From: Bacteroidota bacterium
Lineage (GTDB): Bacteria > Bacteroidota > Bacteroidia > Flavobacteriales > Flavobacteriaceae
DNA length: 64,000 nucleotides
Reading direction: 5' to 3'
NCBI GenBank assembly: GCA_018335575.1
Contig: JAGXRT010000065.1
Span: 62,001 to 126,000, forward strand
The notes under the pieces were generated by a model. It saw only the letters and a list, made by a program, of their open reading frames with translations, ran no database searches and had not been told where the DNA came from. The translations under genes were made by a program, and so were the position numbers. Positions 1-7,536 of this stretch are shown here, piece by piece (the stretch's first letter is position 1; the number at the start of each line of letters is the position of its first letter).

Positions 1-560
1 GAGGTAAAACAAATTATTGGAATCTAAGACCATATTTACCTCGAGAAACCGCCAATTATGTTCCTGCTTTTTATGCAACACTTTACATCATGGAATTTTC
101 AAAAGAACATAATTTGCAAATTAATAAAGTGCAGACCAATTTTTTTGAAACTGATACGGTTCATGTTAAAAGGCAAATTACGTTTGAACAAATAAATAAA
201 ATGCTGGATGTTGATGTTGAACTTCTACAGTTTTTAAATCCACAATACAAACTAGATATAGTGCCTTTTATTGCCGGTGAGAATAATTTTATAACCTTAC
301 CAACAGCTACTGCTGCCCGATTTGTTGGAAATGAAGAGATTATTTATGCCTATGCTGCCGAAGAAGAAAAAAAACGCGAAAAACCTCTTCCTCAAAACAC
401 TGTGGCCAATGATCGTGTGCGGTATAAAGTAAGAAGTGGTGATAGTTTGGGTAAAATTGCTAATAAATACGGAGTAAATGTTAATCAAATAAAGCGATGG
501 AATAATTTGCGTGGCAACCTGATAAAACCTGGACAATATTTAACCATTTATAAATCGTAA
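1..560 (+). CDS. MltD-like lytic transglycosylase, C-terminal part with LysM domain (5' end outside window)
   Basis: The reading frame is open from base 3, upstream of the first internal ATG at 90, so this is the 3' part of a longer gene. The first visible residues (NYWNLRPYLPRETANYVPA) match the end of the SLT/GEWL-type lytic transglycosylase domain of MltD-like enzymes. These cleave the glycan strands of peptidoglycan in the periplasm. After a linker rich in Lys and Glu, the last 45 residues (RYKVRSGDSLGKIANKYG onward) form a LysM peptidoglycan-binding domain ending in a typical GQYLTIY. The catalytic Glu and any signal peptide lie outside the window. It is followed 60 bases later by the DUF4837 lipoprotein gene on the same strand. 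Family assignment is firm; the exact paralogue is not. Confidence 0.85.
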   Translation, partial: GKTNYWNLRPYLPRETANYVPAFYATLYIMEFSKEHNLQINKVQTNFFETDTVHVKRQITFEQINKMLDVDVELLQFLNPQYKLDIVPFIAGENNFITLPTATAARFVGNEEIIYAYAAEEEKKREKPLPQNTVANDRVRYKVRSGDSLGKIANKYGVNVNQIKRWNNLRGNLIKPGQYLTIYKS

Positions 561-620
561 GTTTTAAGAATTTTAAAATGGCATAATTGATGTTGCTGTT
601 TAGAAATTAAAGATAAACCA

Positions 621-1592
621 ATGAAGAAATTAAGTATACTAATTCTGGCTGTAATTCTTTTCGTTAACTGTTCGGAAAAGAAAAATGAATTGATTTTAGC
701 CGAATCAACCGGAAAAATAAACCACTTACTAATAGTTATTAAAAACACACAATGGCAAGGAGAAGTAGGTGATGAAATTAGAAAAATTTTAGGTTCACCC
801 GTTTTAGGATTACCACAACCCGAGACGCAGTTTAACATCTCACAAGTTGCACCCGAGTATTTTGGACCGATGTTTAAAACTAGTAGAAGTATTTTATACA
901 TTACTAATGGAAAAGAAAACAAGTTTACTATAAGTAAAGACACTTATTCAAAACCACAACGAATTATTCAAATAGTGGGCACAAATAATTTGGAAATAGC
1001 AAAATTAATAGATCAACATCAAGAAGAATTAATCAACGTATTTAAAAATAATGACTTATACAGTACTCAAAAAGTACTAAATAAAGATTTATGGCCAAAA
1101 GATAAATTTAAAACATTTAAATCATTAGGATTTGAATTAAATATTCCAAAAAAATACCGATTGGTTGATGATAACGGTCAGTTTTTATGGGTTAGAAATC
1201 CTATATCAAGCGGTAGTATGAACATTATTGCTTATACAGTTCCTGTTACTTCTGAAGACGATTTAAAAGGGATGAATATTGTAGCCATGCGTGATTCAAT
1301 AGGAAAGAAATTCATTCCTGGTGGTCCGGAAGGTTCATATATGATTACCGAAGCCGCCTATTCACCACATATTTTCGACATTCAATTAATTGGGAAAAAA
1401 GCCTTTGAAGTTCGTGGAAAATGGGAAGTTTTCGGCGATTTTATGGCTGGACCATTTTTAAATTACACTGTTTATGATGAAAAAAACAATCGGTTTATTG
1501 TAGTAGAAGGATTTACCTATGCTCCTGCAGTTGATAAACGCGACTATATGTTTGAACTGGAAGCAATACTTAAAACATTAAAAATTAATTAA
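621..1592 (+). CDS. DUF4837 family lipoprotein
   Basis: 323 residues. The N-terminus is a lipoprotein signal: a short basic start, a hydrophobic stretch, then LFVNC with Cys17 as the lipidation site. The body resembles DUF4837, a Bacteroidota family of unknown function; recognisable stretches are the early LLIVIKNTQWQGEVGDEIR and the later FLWVRNP region. It has no catalytic motif I can name. It lies on the same strand after the lytic transglycosylase, and the two may be co-transcribed, since I see no terminator between them. A role in the cell envelope is an inference from the lipid anchor and the neighbour only. Confidence 0.8.
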   Translation: MKKLSILILAVILFVNCSEKKNELILAESTGKINHLLIVIKNTQWQGEVGDEIRKILGSPVLGLPQPETQFNISQVAPEYFGPMFKTSRSILYITNGKENKFTISKDTYSKPQRIIQIVGTNNLEIAKLIDQHQEELINVFKNNDLYSTQKVLNKDLWPKDKFKTFKSLGFELNIPKKYRLVDDNGQFLWVRNPISSGSMNIIAYTVPVTSEDDLKGMNIVAMRDSIGKKFIPGGPEGSYMITEAAYSPHIFDIQLIGKKAFEVRGKWEVFGDFMAGPFLNYTVYDEKNNRFIVVEGFTYAPAVDKRDYMFELEAILKTLKIN

Positions 1593-1654
1593 AATTCCAT
1601 TCGATTTAATATTTTTCGTAAAATTGTGTTTATAAACATTTAAAAATCAATTAT

Positions 1655-2185
1655 ATGAAAAGACTTATTTTATTTTTTGCGTTATTTATTTGCTACGGCA
1701 ATGGTTTTGCACAATTAGATGTTATTAAAAAACATAGTGGAGAAACAGTTGAAGGAAAGATAGTAAGAGTTGAGGAATATACAATTACTTTTAAGTATGA
1801 TGGTGAAGATGCTGAAAATACCCTAGGAAAATATGCAATTGAAAAAATTGTTTATGGTAAAAGCGGTAGAGTTGAGCAAGTAACGGATAAAATTGAGATA
1901 AACAGCGAAGATGATTGGGAAAAAGTAGTAATTCTTGAAGAGAAATCATACATTGCTGGGTTAAAAAAAGAAGGAGAAATAAAAGGGAAAACCGGATTTG
2001 TAAGTTTTCATACCGGGAATACAGCTAACAGAAAAGCTGAAATGAAATTAAAACAAGATGCTGCAAAATTAGGATGTGCCTTTATATTGCTAACTTCAGA
2101 TAAAGATATTAATCAATCTGGTGCTCAAGGCCCCACCTTAGGCGCTGTTCAAAGTATTAAAAAAGGTATAGCTTATAAATATTAA
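1655..2185 (+). CDS. exported protein of unknown function
   Basis: 176 residues with a clear signal peptide (MKRLILFFALFICYGNGFAQ, likely cleaved after the AQ). I do not recognise a named family. The first half of the mature protein (KKHSGETVEGKIVRVEEYTI) looks like the small beta-rich units seen in Bacteroidota exported proteins, where a 'value to be stored' motif is followed by GKI/V repeats. The second half (KAEMKLKQDAAKLGCAFILL) has the helix-then-strand look of small YbjQ/DUF4156-like domains, but this is only a resemblance. It ends at a strong bidirectional terminator. Expression and export are well supported by codon structure and signal peptide; function is unknown. Confidence 0.7.
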   Translation: MKRLILFFALFICYGNGFAQLDVIKKHSGETVEGKIVRVEEYTITFKYDGEDAENTLGKYAIEKIVYGKSGRVEQVTDKIEINSEDDWEKVVILEEKSYIAGLKKEGEIKGKTGFVSFHTGNTANRKAEMKLKQDAAKLGCAFILLTSDKDINQSGAQGPTLGAVQSIKKGIAYKY

Positions 2186-2186
2186 T

Positions 2187-2214
2187 AAAAATTCCCGATT
2201 TGTCGGGAATTTTT
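2187..2214. terminator. bidirectional intrinsic terminator
   Basis: A perfect 12-bp stem (2187-2198 with 2203-2214) and a 4-base loop. It starts with an A-run and ends with a T-run, so it works on both strands. It sits between the convergent genes ending at 2185 (+) and 2217 (-). Confidence 0.9.
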
Positions 2215-2216
2215 AT

Positions 2217-2435
2217 TTAGAATCTAACAAGTATATAACCTCTACGCACTTTTCGATAGTGGTTATTGTTCCAGTGGTAATATTTTTTCCCTTTGATATG
2301 CACTACTTTATAATGAGCTGGGCGATGTTTTATTACCACAACATCGGTTCCTGGTGTGTGCACATGTACTATTCCGCAAGAAGATACTGTGAAAAGGAAA
2401 AATGCAAAAGCAATGGTAGTAATAAAAGTTTTCAT
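2217..2435 (-). CDS. small exported lipoprotein, unknown function
   Basis: 72 residues. The signal peptide ends in a good lipobox (TVSSCG, Cys20). The short mature part is rich in His, Tyr, Lys and Arg (for example KGKKYYHWNNNHYRKVRRGY) and would be strongly basic. This is typical of small Bacteroidota surface or periplasmic lipoproteins of no known role. Its stop lies next to a bidirectional terminator, which supports it as a real gene. An ORF on the opposite strand over the same bases has no export signal and is a shadow. Confidence 0.6.
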   Translation of the reverse strand: MKTFITTIAFAFFLFTVSSCGIVHVHTPGTDVVVIKHRPAHYKVVHIKGKKYYHWNNNHYRKVRRGYILVRF

Positions 2436-2481
2436 ATGCTGATGTTTTTAATATAGACCATAGAAATTTAAAATAGTTTAA

Positions 2482-4167
2482 TTATTCTTTAGCACTTATT
2501 TTTGCCCAAGTATCTTTTAAGGTAACAGTTCGGTTAAAAATAAGTGAATCTTTTGACGAGTCTTTGTCGAGGCAAAAATACCCTAAGCGTTGAAATTGAA
2601 AACGATCTCCAATTGCGGCTAATTTTACACTGGGCTCTATAAAACCTGTTACAATTTTTAAGGAATCAGGATTTATAAATTCTTTAAAATCTTTATCTTT
2701 TTGGCTATCTGGTGCTTCGTGGTTAAATAGCCTATCGTATAATCGTATTTCTGATTTTACAGCATGTTTTACAGAAACCCAATGCAGGGTACCTTTAACT
2801 TTTCGTTTGCTTGCTTCAGTTCCGCTACCGCTTAAACTATCAGTATCATACGTACAATGAATTTCAGCAATTAATCCATAGGTATCTTTAACAACATGCG
2901 TGGCCTTAATTATATAGGCATTTTTTAGACGAACTTCAATACCAATTGATAAACGGAAAAATTTCTTATGCGCCTCTTCTTTAAAATCTTCACGCTCTAT
3001 ATACAATTCTTTTGAAAAAGGCACTTTTCTATATCCTGCATTTTCATCTTCCTGATTATTTTCTGCATCAAGCCACTCTTCAGCATCAGCAGGATAATTG
3101 GTTATAACCAATTTTACAGGATCAATAACCCCCATTATTCTAGGAGCTGTTTTATTTAAATCATCTTTAATGCAGTACTCAAGCAAGGCAACATCAGTTA
3201 CGTTATCGCGTTTAGCAATACCTGCTATTTCACTAAATTTAATAATTGATTGAGGCGTATATCCTCTTCTGCGCAACCCTGAAATAGTTGGCATTCTAGG
3301 ATCGTCCCAACCGGCAACGTGTTTTTCTTCTACTAATTTGAGGAGTTTACGTTTACTCATAACGGTATAACTCAAATTACGGCGCGCAAACTCACGTTGC
3401 TTAGGTCTAATAGTATTTTCAGCATAAACCTGATCTAAATACCAATCATATAACTCGCGATGACTTTTAAACTCTAACGTACAAATAGAGTGCGAAATTT
3501 GTTCTAAATAATCCGATTCTCCATGTGCCCAATCATACATTGGATAAATTTTCCAAGAGGTTCCGGTACGGTGATGTGATGCGTTAATAATTCGATACAT
3601 AATTGGATCGCGCATGTGCATATTGGGCGATGTCATATCAATTTTTGCCCTTAAAACATAAGAACCTTCAGGAAAATCGCCGTTTTTCATTTTTAAAAAA
3701 AGATCCATGTTTTCAGCAATACTTCGATCTCTAAACGGGCTGTTAGTTCCTGCTTGGGTAGGAGTTCCCTTTTGTTTAGCAATATCTTCAGAAGATTGAT
3801 TATCTACATAAGCCTTACCTTCTTGAATCATTACAATGGCCCAATCATATAATTGTTGAAAATAATCAGAAGAATACAGCTCTTTGTCCCATTTAAATCC
3901 TAGCCACTGAATGTCATTTTTAATAGCATCTACATATTCTTGCTCTTCTGCGGCTGGATTTGTATCGTCAAAACGTAAATTCACAGGCGCGTTATATTTT
4001 AGACCTAACCCAAAATTTAAGCAAATAGACGCTGCGTGTCCAATGTGTAAATAGCCATTAGGTTCTGGCGGAAAACGAAAACGTAACTTAGATTGTGGCA
4101 ATCCACTGGCTAAATCATCTTCTATAATTTGTTCTAAAAAATTCAATGATTTTGTGTTTTCTTCCAT
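2482..4167 (-). CDS. glnS: glutamine--tRNA ligase
   Basis: 561 residues, the usual length for bacterial GlnRS. A class I synthetase that charges tRNA-Gln with glutamine in the cytoplasm. The HIGH signature is present early (PPEPNGYLHIGHA), the KMSKS-type loop is MSKRKLLKL, and the C-terminal anticodon-binding beta-barrels (KVPFSKELYIEREDF, LHWVSVKHA) are complete. The presence of a full GlnRS means glutaminylation is direct, rather than only by the Glu-tRNA amidotransferase route. Divergent from folB. Confidence 0.97.
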   Translation of the reverse strand: MEENTKSLNFLEQIIEDDLASGLPQSKLRFRFPPEPNGYLHIGHAASICLNFGLGLKYNAPVNLRFDDTNPAAEEQEYVDAIKNDIQWLGFKWDKELYSSDYFQQLYDWAIVMIQEGKAYVDNQSSEDIAKQKGTPTQAGTNSPFRDRSIAENMDLFLKMKNGDFPEGSYVLRAKIDMTSPNMHMRDPIMYRIINASHHRTGTSWKIYPMYDWAHGESDYLEQISHSICTLEFKSHRELYDWYLDQVYAENTIRPKQREFARRNLSYTVMSKRKLLKLVEEKHVAGWDDPRMPTISGLRRRGYTPQSIIKFSEIAGIAKRDNVTDVALLEYCIKDDLNKTAPRIMGVIDPVKLVITNYPADAEEWLDAENNQEDENAGYRKVPFSKELYIEREDFKEEAHKKFFRLSIGIEVRLKNAYIIKATHVVKDTYGLIAEIHCTYDTDSLSGSGTEASKRKVKGTLHWVSVKHAVKSEIRLYDRLFNHEAPDSQKDKDFKEFINPDSLKIVTGFIEPSVKLAAIGDRFQFQRLGYFCLDKDSSKDSLIFNRTVTLKDTWAKISAKE

Positions 4168-4268
4168 ACTACTTTATTTTTGCTTTCAAAAATTGATTTC
4201 GATAATTAATACAATCAACAAAATTATTGTTTTTTTTGCTGAAAAGCTTAATACAGCAATTGATTATT

Positions 4269-4276
4269 TATTTTTG
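4269..4276 (+). promoter_or_regulatory. -7 promoter element for folB
   Basis: TATTTTTG matches the Bacteroidota -7 consensus TAnnTTTG, 16 bases before the folB ATG at 4293. Because it lies downstream of an in-frame start at 4227, it argues that the longer reading frame is not used. Confidence 0.55.
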
Positions 4277-4292
4277 TTGTAAAATAGACACC

Positions 4293-4652
4293 ATGGGAAA
4301 AATAAAAGTTGAGCAAATAGCGGTGTATGCACATCACGGATGCATGATAGAAGAAGCTAAAATAGGTTCGGATTATTTAGTTGATGTTGAAGTTAAAGCC
4401 GATATATCAAAATCATCAGTATCAGATTCCTTGCTTGATACGGTAGATTATGTACACCTAACAAAAATTGTGCAGCAAGAAATGGCAGTGCGTTCAGAAC
4501 TATTAGAGCATGTTGGAAAACGAATTATAGATAGAATTTTAGGCGAGTTAGAGTTGGTGAAAAAAACTACCGTTTGGATTTCAAAAATAAATCCCCCCAT
4601 AGGAGGAAATGTTGCCAAAGTAACGGTTGAAATGACAAAAAAAAGGAAATAA
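4293..4652 (+). CDS. folB: dihydroneopterin aldolase
   Basis: 119 residues from the ATG at 4293, the normal FolB length. The enzyme converts 7,8-dihydroneopterin to 6-hydroxymethyl-dihydropterin in folate synthesis. The start MGKIKVEQIAVYAHHGCMIEE is the typical FolB N-terminus with the conserved Tyr and HHG region. The C-terminal INPPIGGNVAKVTVE segment is the conserved pterin-site strand. An upstream in-frame start (4227) would add 22 hydrophobic residues absent from the family and would overlap the predicted promoter, so I prefer 4293. Divergent from glnS; followed by tRNA-Cys. Confidence 0.92.
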   Translation: MGKIKVEQIAVYAHHGCMIEEAKIGSDYLVDVEVKADISKSSVSDSLLDTVDYVHLTKIVQQEMAVRSELLEHVGKRIIDRILGELELVKKTTVWISKINPPIGGNVAKVTVEMTKKRK

Positions 4653-4662
4653 AAAAAAGTTC

Positions 4663-4692
4663 TTGTTAAGCAAGCAAAAATATGTAAATTTG
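4663..4692 (+). promoter_or_regulatory. promoter of tRNA-Cys
   Basis: A TTG (-33 region, 4663-4665) is separated by 19 bases from TAAATTTG (4685-4692), a match to the Bacteroidota TTG/TAnnTTTG promoter. The tRNA begins 12 bases later. Confidence 0.75.
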
Positions 4693-4704
4693 CACTCCTT
4701 ACAA

Positions 4705-4775
4705 GGCGTCATGGCCGAGTGGCTAGGCAGAGGTCTGCAAAACCTTGTACAGCGGTTCGAATCCGCTTGACGCCT
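4705..4775 (+). tRNA. tRNA-Cys (anticodon GCA)
   Basis: A 71-base cloverleaf. The acceptor stem of 7 bp pairs 4705-4711 with 4768-4774, with a U discriminator at 4775 as expected for tRNA-Cys. A 5-bp anticodon stem encloses CTGCAAA with anticodon GCA at 4737-4739. The T arm contains GGTTCGAATCC. CCA is not encoded. It has its own promoter and terminator. Confidence 0.97.
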
Positions 4776-4779
4776 CTAA

Positions 4780-4808
4780 ACCGTTCCAATTCACAGGAGC
4801 GGTTTTTT
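4780..4808 (+). terminator. tRNA-Cys terminator
   Basis: An 8-bp stem (4780-4787 with 4796-4803, one G-U pair) and an 8-base loop, followed by a run of T. Lies 5 bases after the tRNA. Confidence 0.85.
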
Positions 4809-4913
4809 GTTTTATTTAACATAAAATAATCATATTTTATGCATATTTGTAGCACAAATCAACTTTTTCAAACAAACTTTTTAATAATAAGACTTTATTA
4901 AAATAAGCTATCA

Positions 4914-5774
4914 ATGAAAATATACTCAATAGAAACCGTCAAATTTAAATTAGACGGTGGCGCTATGTTTGGCGTTGTACCTAAATCAATTTGGCAAAAA
5001 ACAAATCCGGCTGACAGCAATAATTTAATCGATATGAGCATACGCTGTATGTTAATCGAAGACAACAACCGATTAATACTTATTGATACCGGCTTAGGGA
5101 ATAAACAATCAGAAAAATTTTACAGCCATTATTTCTTGCATGGCGATTTTTCTTTAGATAAATCATTAAAAAAAGCAGGATTTCACAGAGATGATATTAC
5201 CGATGTGTTTTTAACACACCTGCATTTTGATCATTGCGGGGGAAGCATTCAGTTTAATAAAGATAAAATCGGTTTTGAACCTGCTTTTAAAAATGCGCAT
5301 TTTTGGTCTAATCAAAATCATTGGAAATGGGCTACTGAACCAAACAAAAGAGAAAGGGCATCATTTTTGAAAGAGAATATAAATCCAATTCAAGAAAGTG
5401 GACAATTAAAATTTGTTGATATTCCAACATCGGATATGCTTAAAAAATCAGCGTTAGGATTTGATATTTTATTTGTAGATGGACATACTGAAAAACAAAT
5501 GATACCACATATTCAATATCAGGATAAAACCATTGTTTATGCAGCTGATTTGTTGCCTACAGTGGGGCATATTCCGTTACCGTACGTAATGGGATATGAT
5601 ACCAGACCACTGTTAACCTTAGACGAAAAGGAAAAATTTATGAACTTGGCAGCAGAAAATGAGTATTACATTTTCTTTGAACACGACCCTGTAAACGAAT
5701 TGTGTACCGTAGAAAAAACAGAAAAAGGAGTACGATTAAAACAAATATATACCTTAAACGAAGTATTTAATTAA
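4914..5774 (+). CDS. MBL-fold metallo-hydrolase
   Basis: 286 residues. The metallo-beta-lactamase signature HLHFDHCGG gives zinc ligands His102, His104, Asp106 and His107. Further ligands are likely the His in FVDGHTE, the Asp in VYAADLLPT and the His near the C-terminus in FFEHDP. The protein has no signal peptide, so it should act in the cytoplasm. The layout (long N-terminal strand pair, IRCMLIEDNNRLILIDTG) resembles the quorum-quenching-lactonase/alkyl-hydrolase-like branch, but the substrate cannot be read from sequence. Twelve bases separate it from the S8 peptidase gene, so the two probably share a transcript. Confidence 0.88.
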   Translation: MKIYSIETVKFKLDGGAMFGVVPKSIWQKTNPADSNNLIDMSIRCMLIEDNNRLILIDTGLGNKQSEKFYSHYFLHGDFSLDKSLKKAGFHRDDITDVFLTHLHFDHCGGSIQFNKDKIGFEPAFKNAHFWSNQNHWKWATEPNKRERASFLKENINPIQESGQLKFVDIPTSDMLKKSALGFDILFVDGHTEKQMIPHIQYQDKTIVYAADLLPTVGHIPLPYVMGYDTRPLLTLDEKEKFMNLAAENEYYIFFEHDPVNELCTVEKTEKGVRLKQIYTLNEVFN

Positions 5775-5786
5775 AAATTCTAAACT

Positions 5787-7469
5787 ATGAAAAAATCAAA
5801 ATTCTTGTCAATACTAACAATATCGTTTTTATTTTCAATTAGTTCAATAGCACAATCAAAACCAGCAGTTAAGAAAAATTTGAACATAAATACCAAAACA
5901 ACAAATGTAGTTGCTAAAAAAGGCAATATGTCTGAGTTAGAAATTCAATCATGGCCCCACATGGATATATATACCGATTCTGTACCCGGCATGAGTCTTA
6001 AAAAAGCCTATGAGTTTATTGCCGATAAAAAAGGTGAAACAGTAATTTTAGCGGTGATTGATTCTGGAATTGATATTGAACATGAAGATTTAAAAGGCTT
6101 AGTTTGGGTTAACACTAAAGAAATTCCAAACAATGGTATTGACGACGATAAAAACGGTTATGTTGATGATATACACGGTTGGAATTTTTTGGGAAGCAAA
6201 AAAGGTAATGCCTATCCAGAGCAGTTAGAAATGACTCGTATTGTAAAAAAATTAAAACCAAGATTTGAAGGGAAAACAGCTGTTCAAATTTCAGACGCTG
6301 ATAAAAAAGATTTTGAATTGTACACCAAACTTTCAAATGAAATCAAAAACAGAAGAGAAAAAGCGTATGAAAATAAAGTCCATTATGAGTCCTATAAATA
6401 TTCATTAAAAGAAGCACATCAATCTATTGTTGATATTTTAAAAAAGGAAGTGTACTCAATAGAAGAGCTAGATTCACTTGGAACTGTACATGAAGATTTG
6501 CAACCCCAGTTGTACAATTTAATGCGAATTATTGATGGTGAAGGCTCAATTGAGCAAGCTTTTGCATATTTAGATGAAGGAATAGCGTATTTTAAAGAGC
6601 AATATGATACACCTAATTACGATATAAATTTTGATGGCAGAGCCATTGTTGGAGATAATCCGGATGATTTTAACGATAGAAATTACGGTAATAACGATGT
6701 AATCGGTTTTAAAGACAAAGAAAGTCATGGTACACATGTAACAGGAATTGCTGCTGCACTACGAAATAATGGAATTGGCATGAATGGCATTACAAACAAT
6801 GTTAAAATTATGGCCATAAGAGCCGTTCCTGATGGTGATGAGTACGATAAAGACGTTGCTTTAGCAATACGTTATGCTGTTGATAATGGAGCAAAAGTGG
6901 TGAACATGAGTTTTGGGAAATCGTATTCAACACAAAAAGAATGGGTTTTTGAAGCTATAAAGTATGCCGCAAGTAAAGATGTTTTATTGGTTCATGCTGC
7001 AGGTAATGATGCAAAAAATATCGACAATGAAGATAATTATCCAAACGATTCTGAAGATAAAATTTTAGAATTTGCCGATAATATAATTACGGTTGGCGCA
7101 TCTACCAGAAACTTTAATGAAGATTTAGTAGCTCGTTTTTCGAATTACGGAAAAAAGAATGTAGATGTTTTTGCGCCAGGTTTAGAGATTTACTCAACGT
7201 TTCCAAATAACACCTACGAAATAAGTCAGGGAACCTCAATGGCTTCTCCACAAGTAGCAGGTTTGGCAGTCTTAATTCGCTCATATTATCCAAAATTAAA
7301 AGCATCAGAAGTTAAAAAGATTATTATGGATTCGGGTATTGAAGTTCCATTTAGTGTTTATTTACCCGGATCAAATTCAGAAAAAGTTTCATTCAGCAAC
7401 CTTTCAGTTTCTGGTAAAGTTGTTAATGCCTATAACGCATTGTTATTAGCACAGCAAAAAACAAAATAA
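5787..7469 (+). CDS. exported subtilisin-like serine peptidase (S8 family)
   Basis: 560 residues with a signal peptide (hydrophobic stretch ending in SSIAQ). The catalytic triad is Asp92 (VIDSGID), His314 (SHGTHVTGI) and Ser484 (GTSMASP). The spacing between Asp92 and His314 is about 220 residues, far more than the roughly 30 of classical subtilisin. The extra segment is charged and helical-looking (many Lys/Glu, residues about 140-270) and ends near a second Asp-rich region before the His. The same layout is known in other Flavobacteriia S8 enzymes. It likely acts in the periplasm or outside the cell; I see no type IX C-terminal signal. It is followed by a terminator. Confidence 0.93.
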   Translation: MKKSKFLSILTISFLFSISSIAQSKPAVKKNLNINTKTTNVVAKKGNMSELEIQSWPHMDIYTDSVPGMSLKKAYEFIADKKGETVILAVIDSGIDIEHEDLKGLVWVNTKEIPNNGIDDDKNGYVDDIHGWNFLGSKKGNAYPEQLEMTRIVKKLKPRFEGKTAVQISDADKKDFELYTKLSNEIKNRREKAYENKVHYESYKYSLKEAHQSIVDILKKEVYSIEELDSLGTVHEDLQPQLYNLMRIIDGEGSIEQAFAYLDEGIAYFKEQYDTPNYDINFDGRAIVGDNPDDFNDRNYGNNDVIGFKDKESHGTHVTGIAAALRNNGIGMNGITNNVKIMAIRAVPDGDEYDKDVALAIRYAVDNGAKVVNMSFGKSYSTQKEWVFEAIKYAASKDVLLVHAAGNDAKNIDNEDNYPNDSEDKILEFADNIITVGASTRNFNEDLVARFSNYGKKNVDVFAPGLEIYSTFPNNTYEISQGTSMASPQVAGLAVLIRSYYPKLKASEVKKIIMDSGIEVPFSVYLPGSNSEKVSFSNLSVSGKVVNAYNALLLAQQKTK

Positions 7470-7486
7470 TTAAAACAAGATTTATT

Positions 7487-7521
7487 GAAGGATAAAATCG
7501 GCTGATTTTATCCTTCTTTTT
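7487..7521 (+). terminator. intrinsic terminator after the S8 peptidase gene
   Basis: A perfect 13-bp stem (7487-7499 with 7504-7516), a 4-base loop, then a run of T. It ends only 16 bases before the ATG of the M1 peptidase. Confidence 0.85.
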
Positions 7522-7536
7522 ATAAAAAATGTATCG

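Noticed and set aside
365-372. Run of eight A in the LysM gene as a phase-variation or frameshift site
   Set aside because: The frame is intact through it and such runs are common in this AT-rich sequence.
548-943. 131-codon ORF on the minus strand across the DUF4837 gene
   Set aside because: Opposite to a lipoprotein gene with an intact lipobox; the residues look like a reverse-frame shadow rich in Ser/Phe/Leu.
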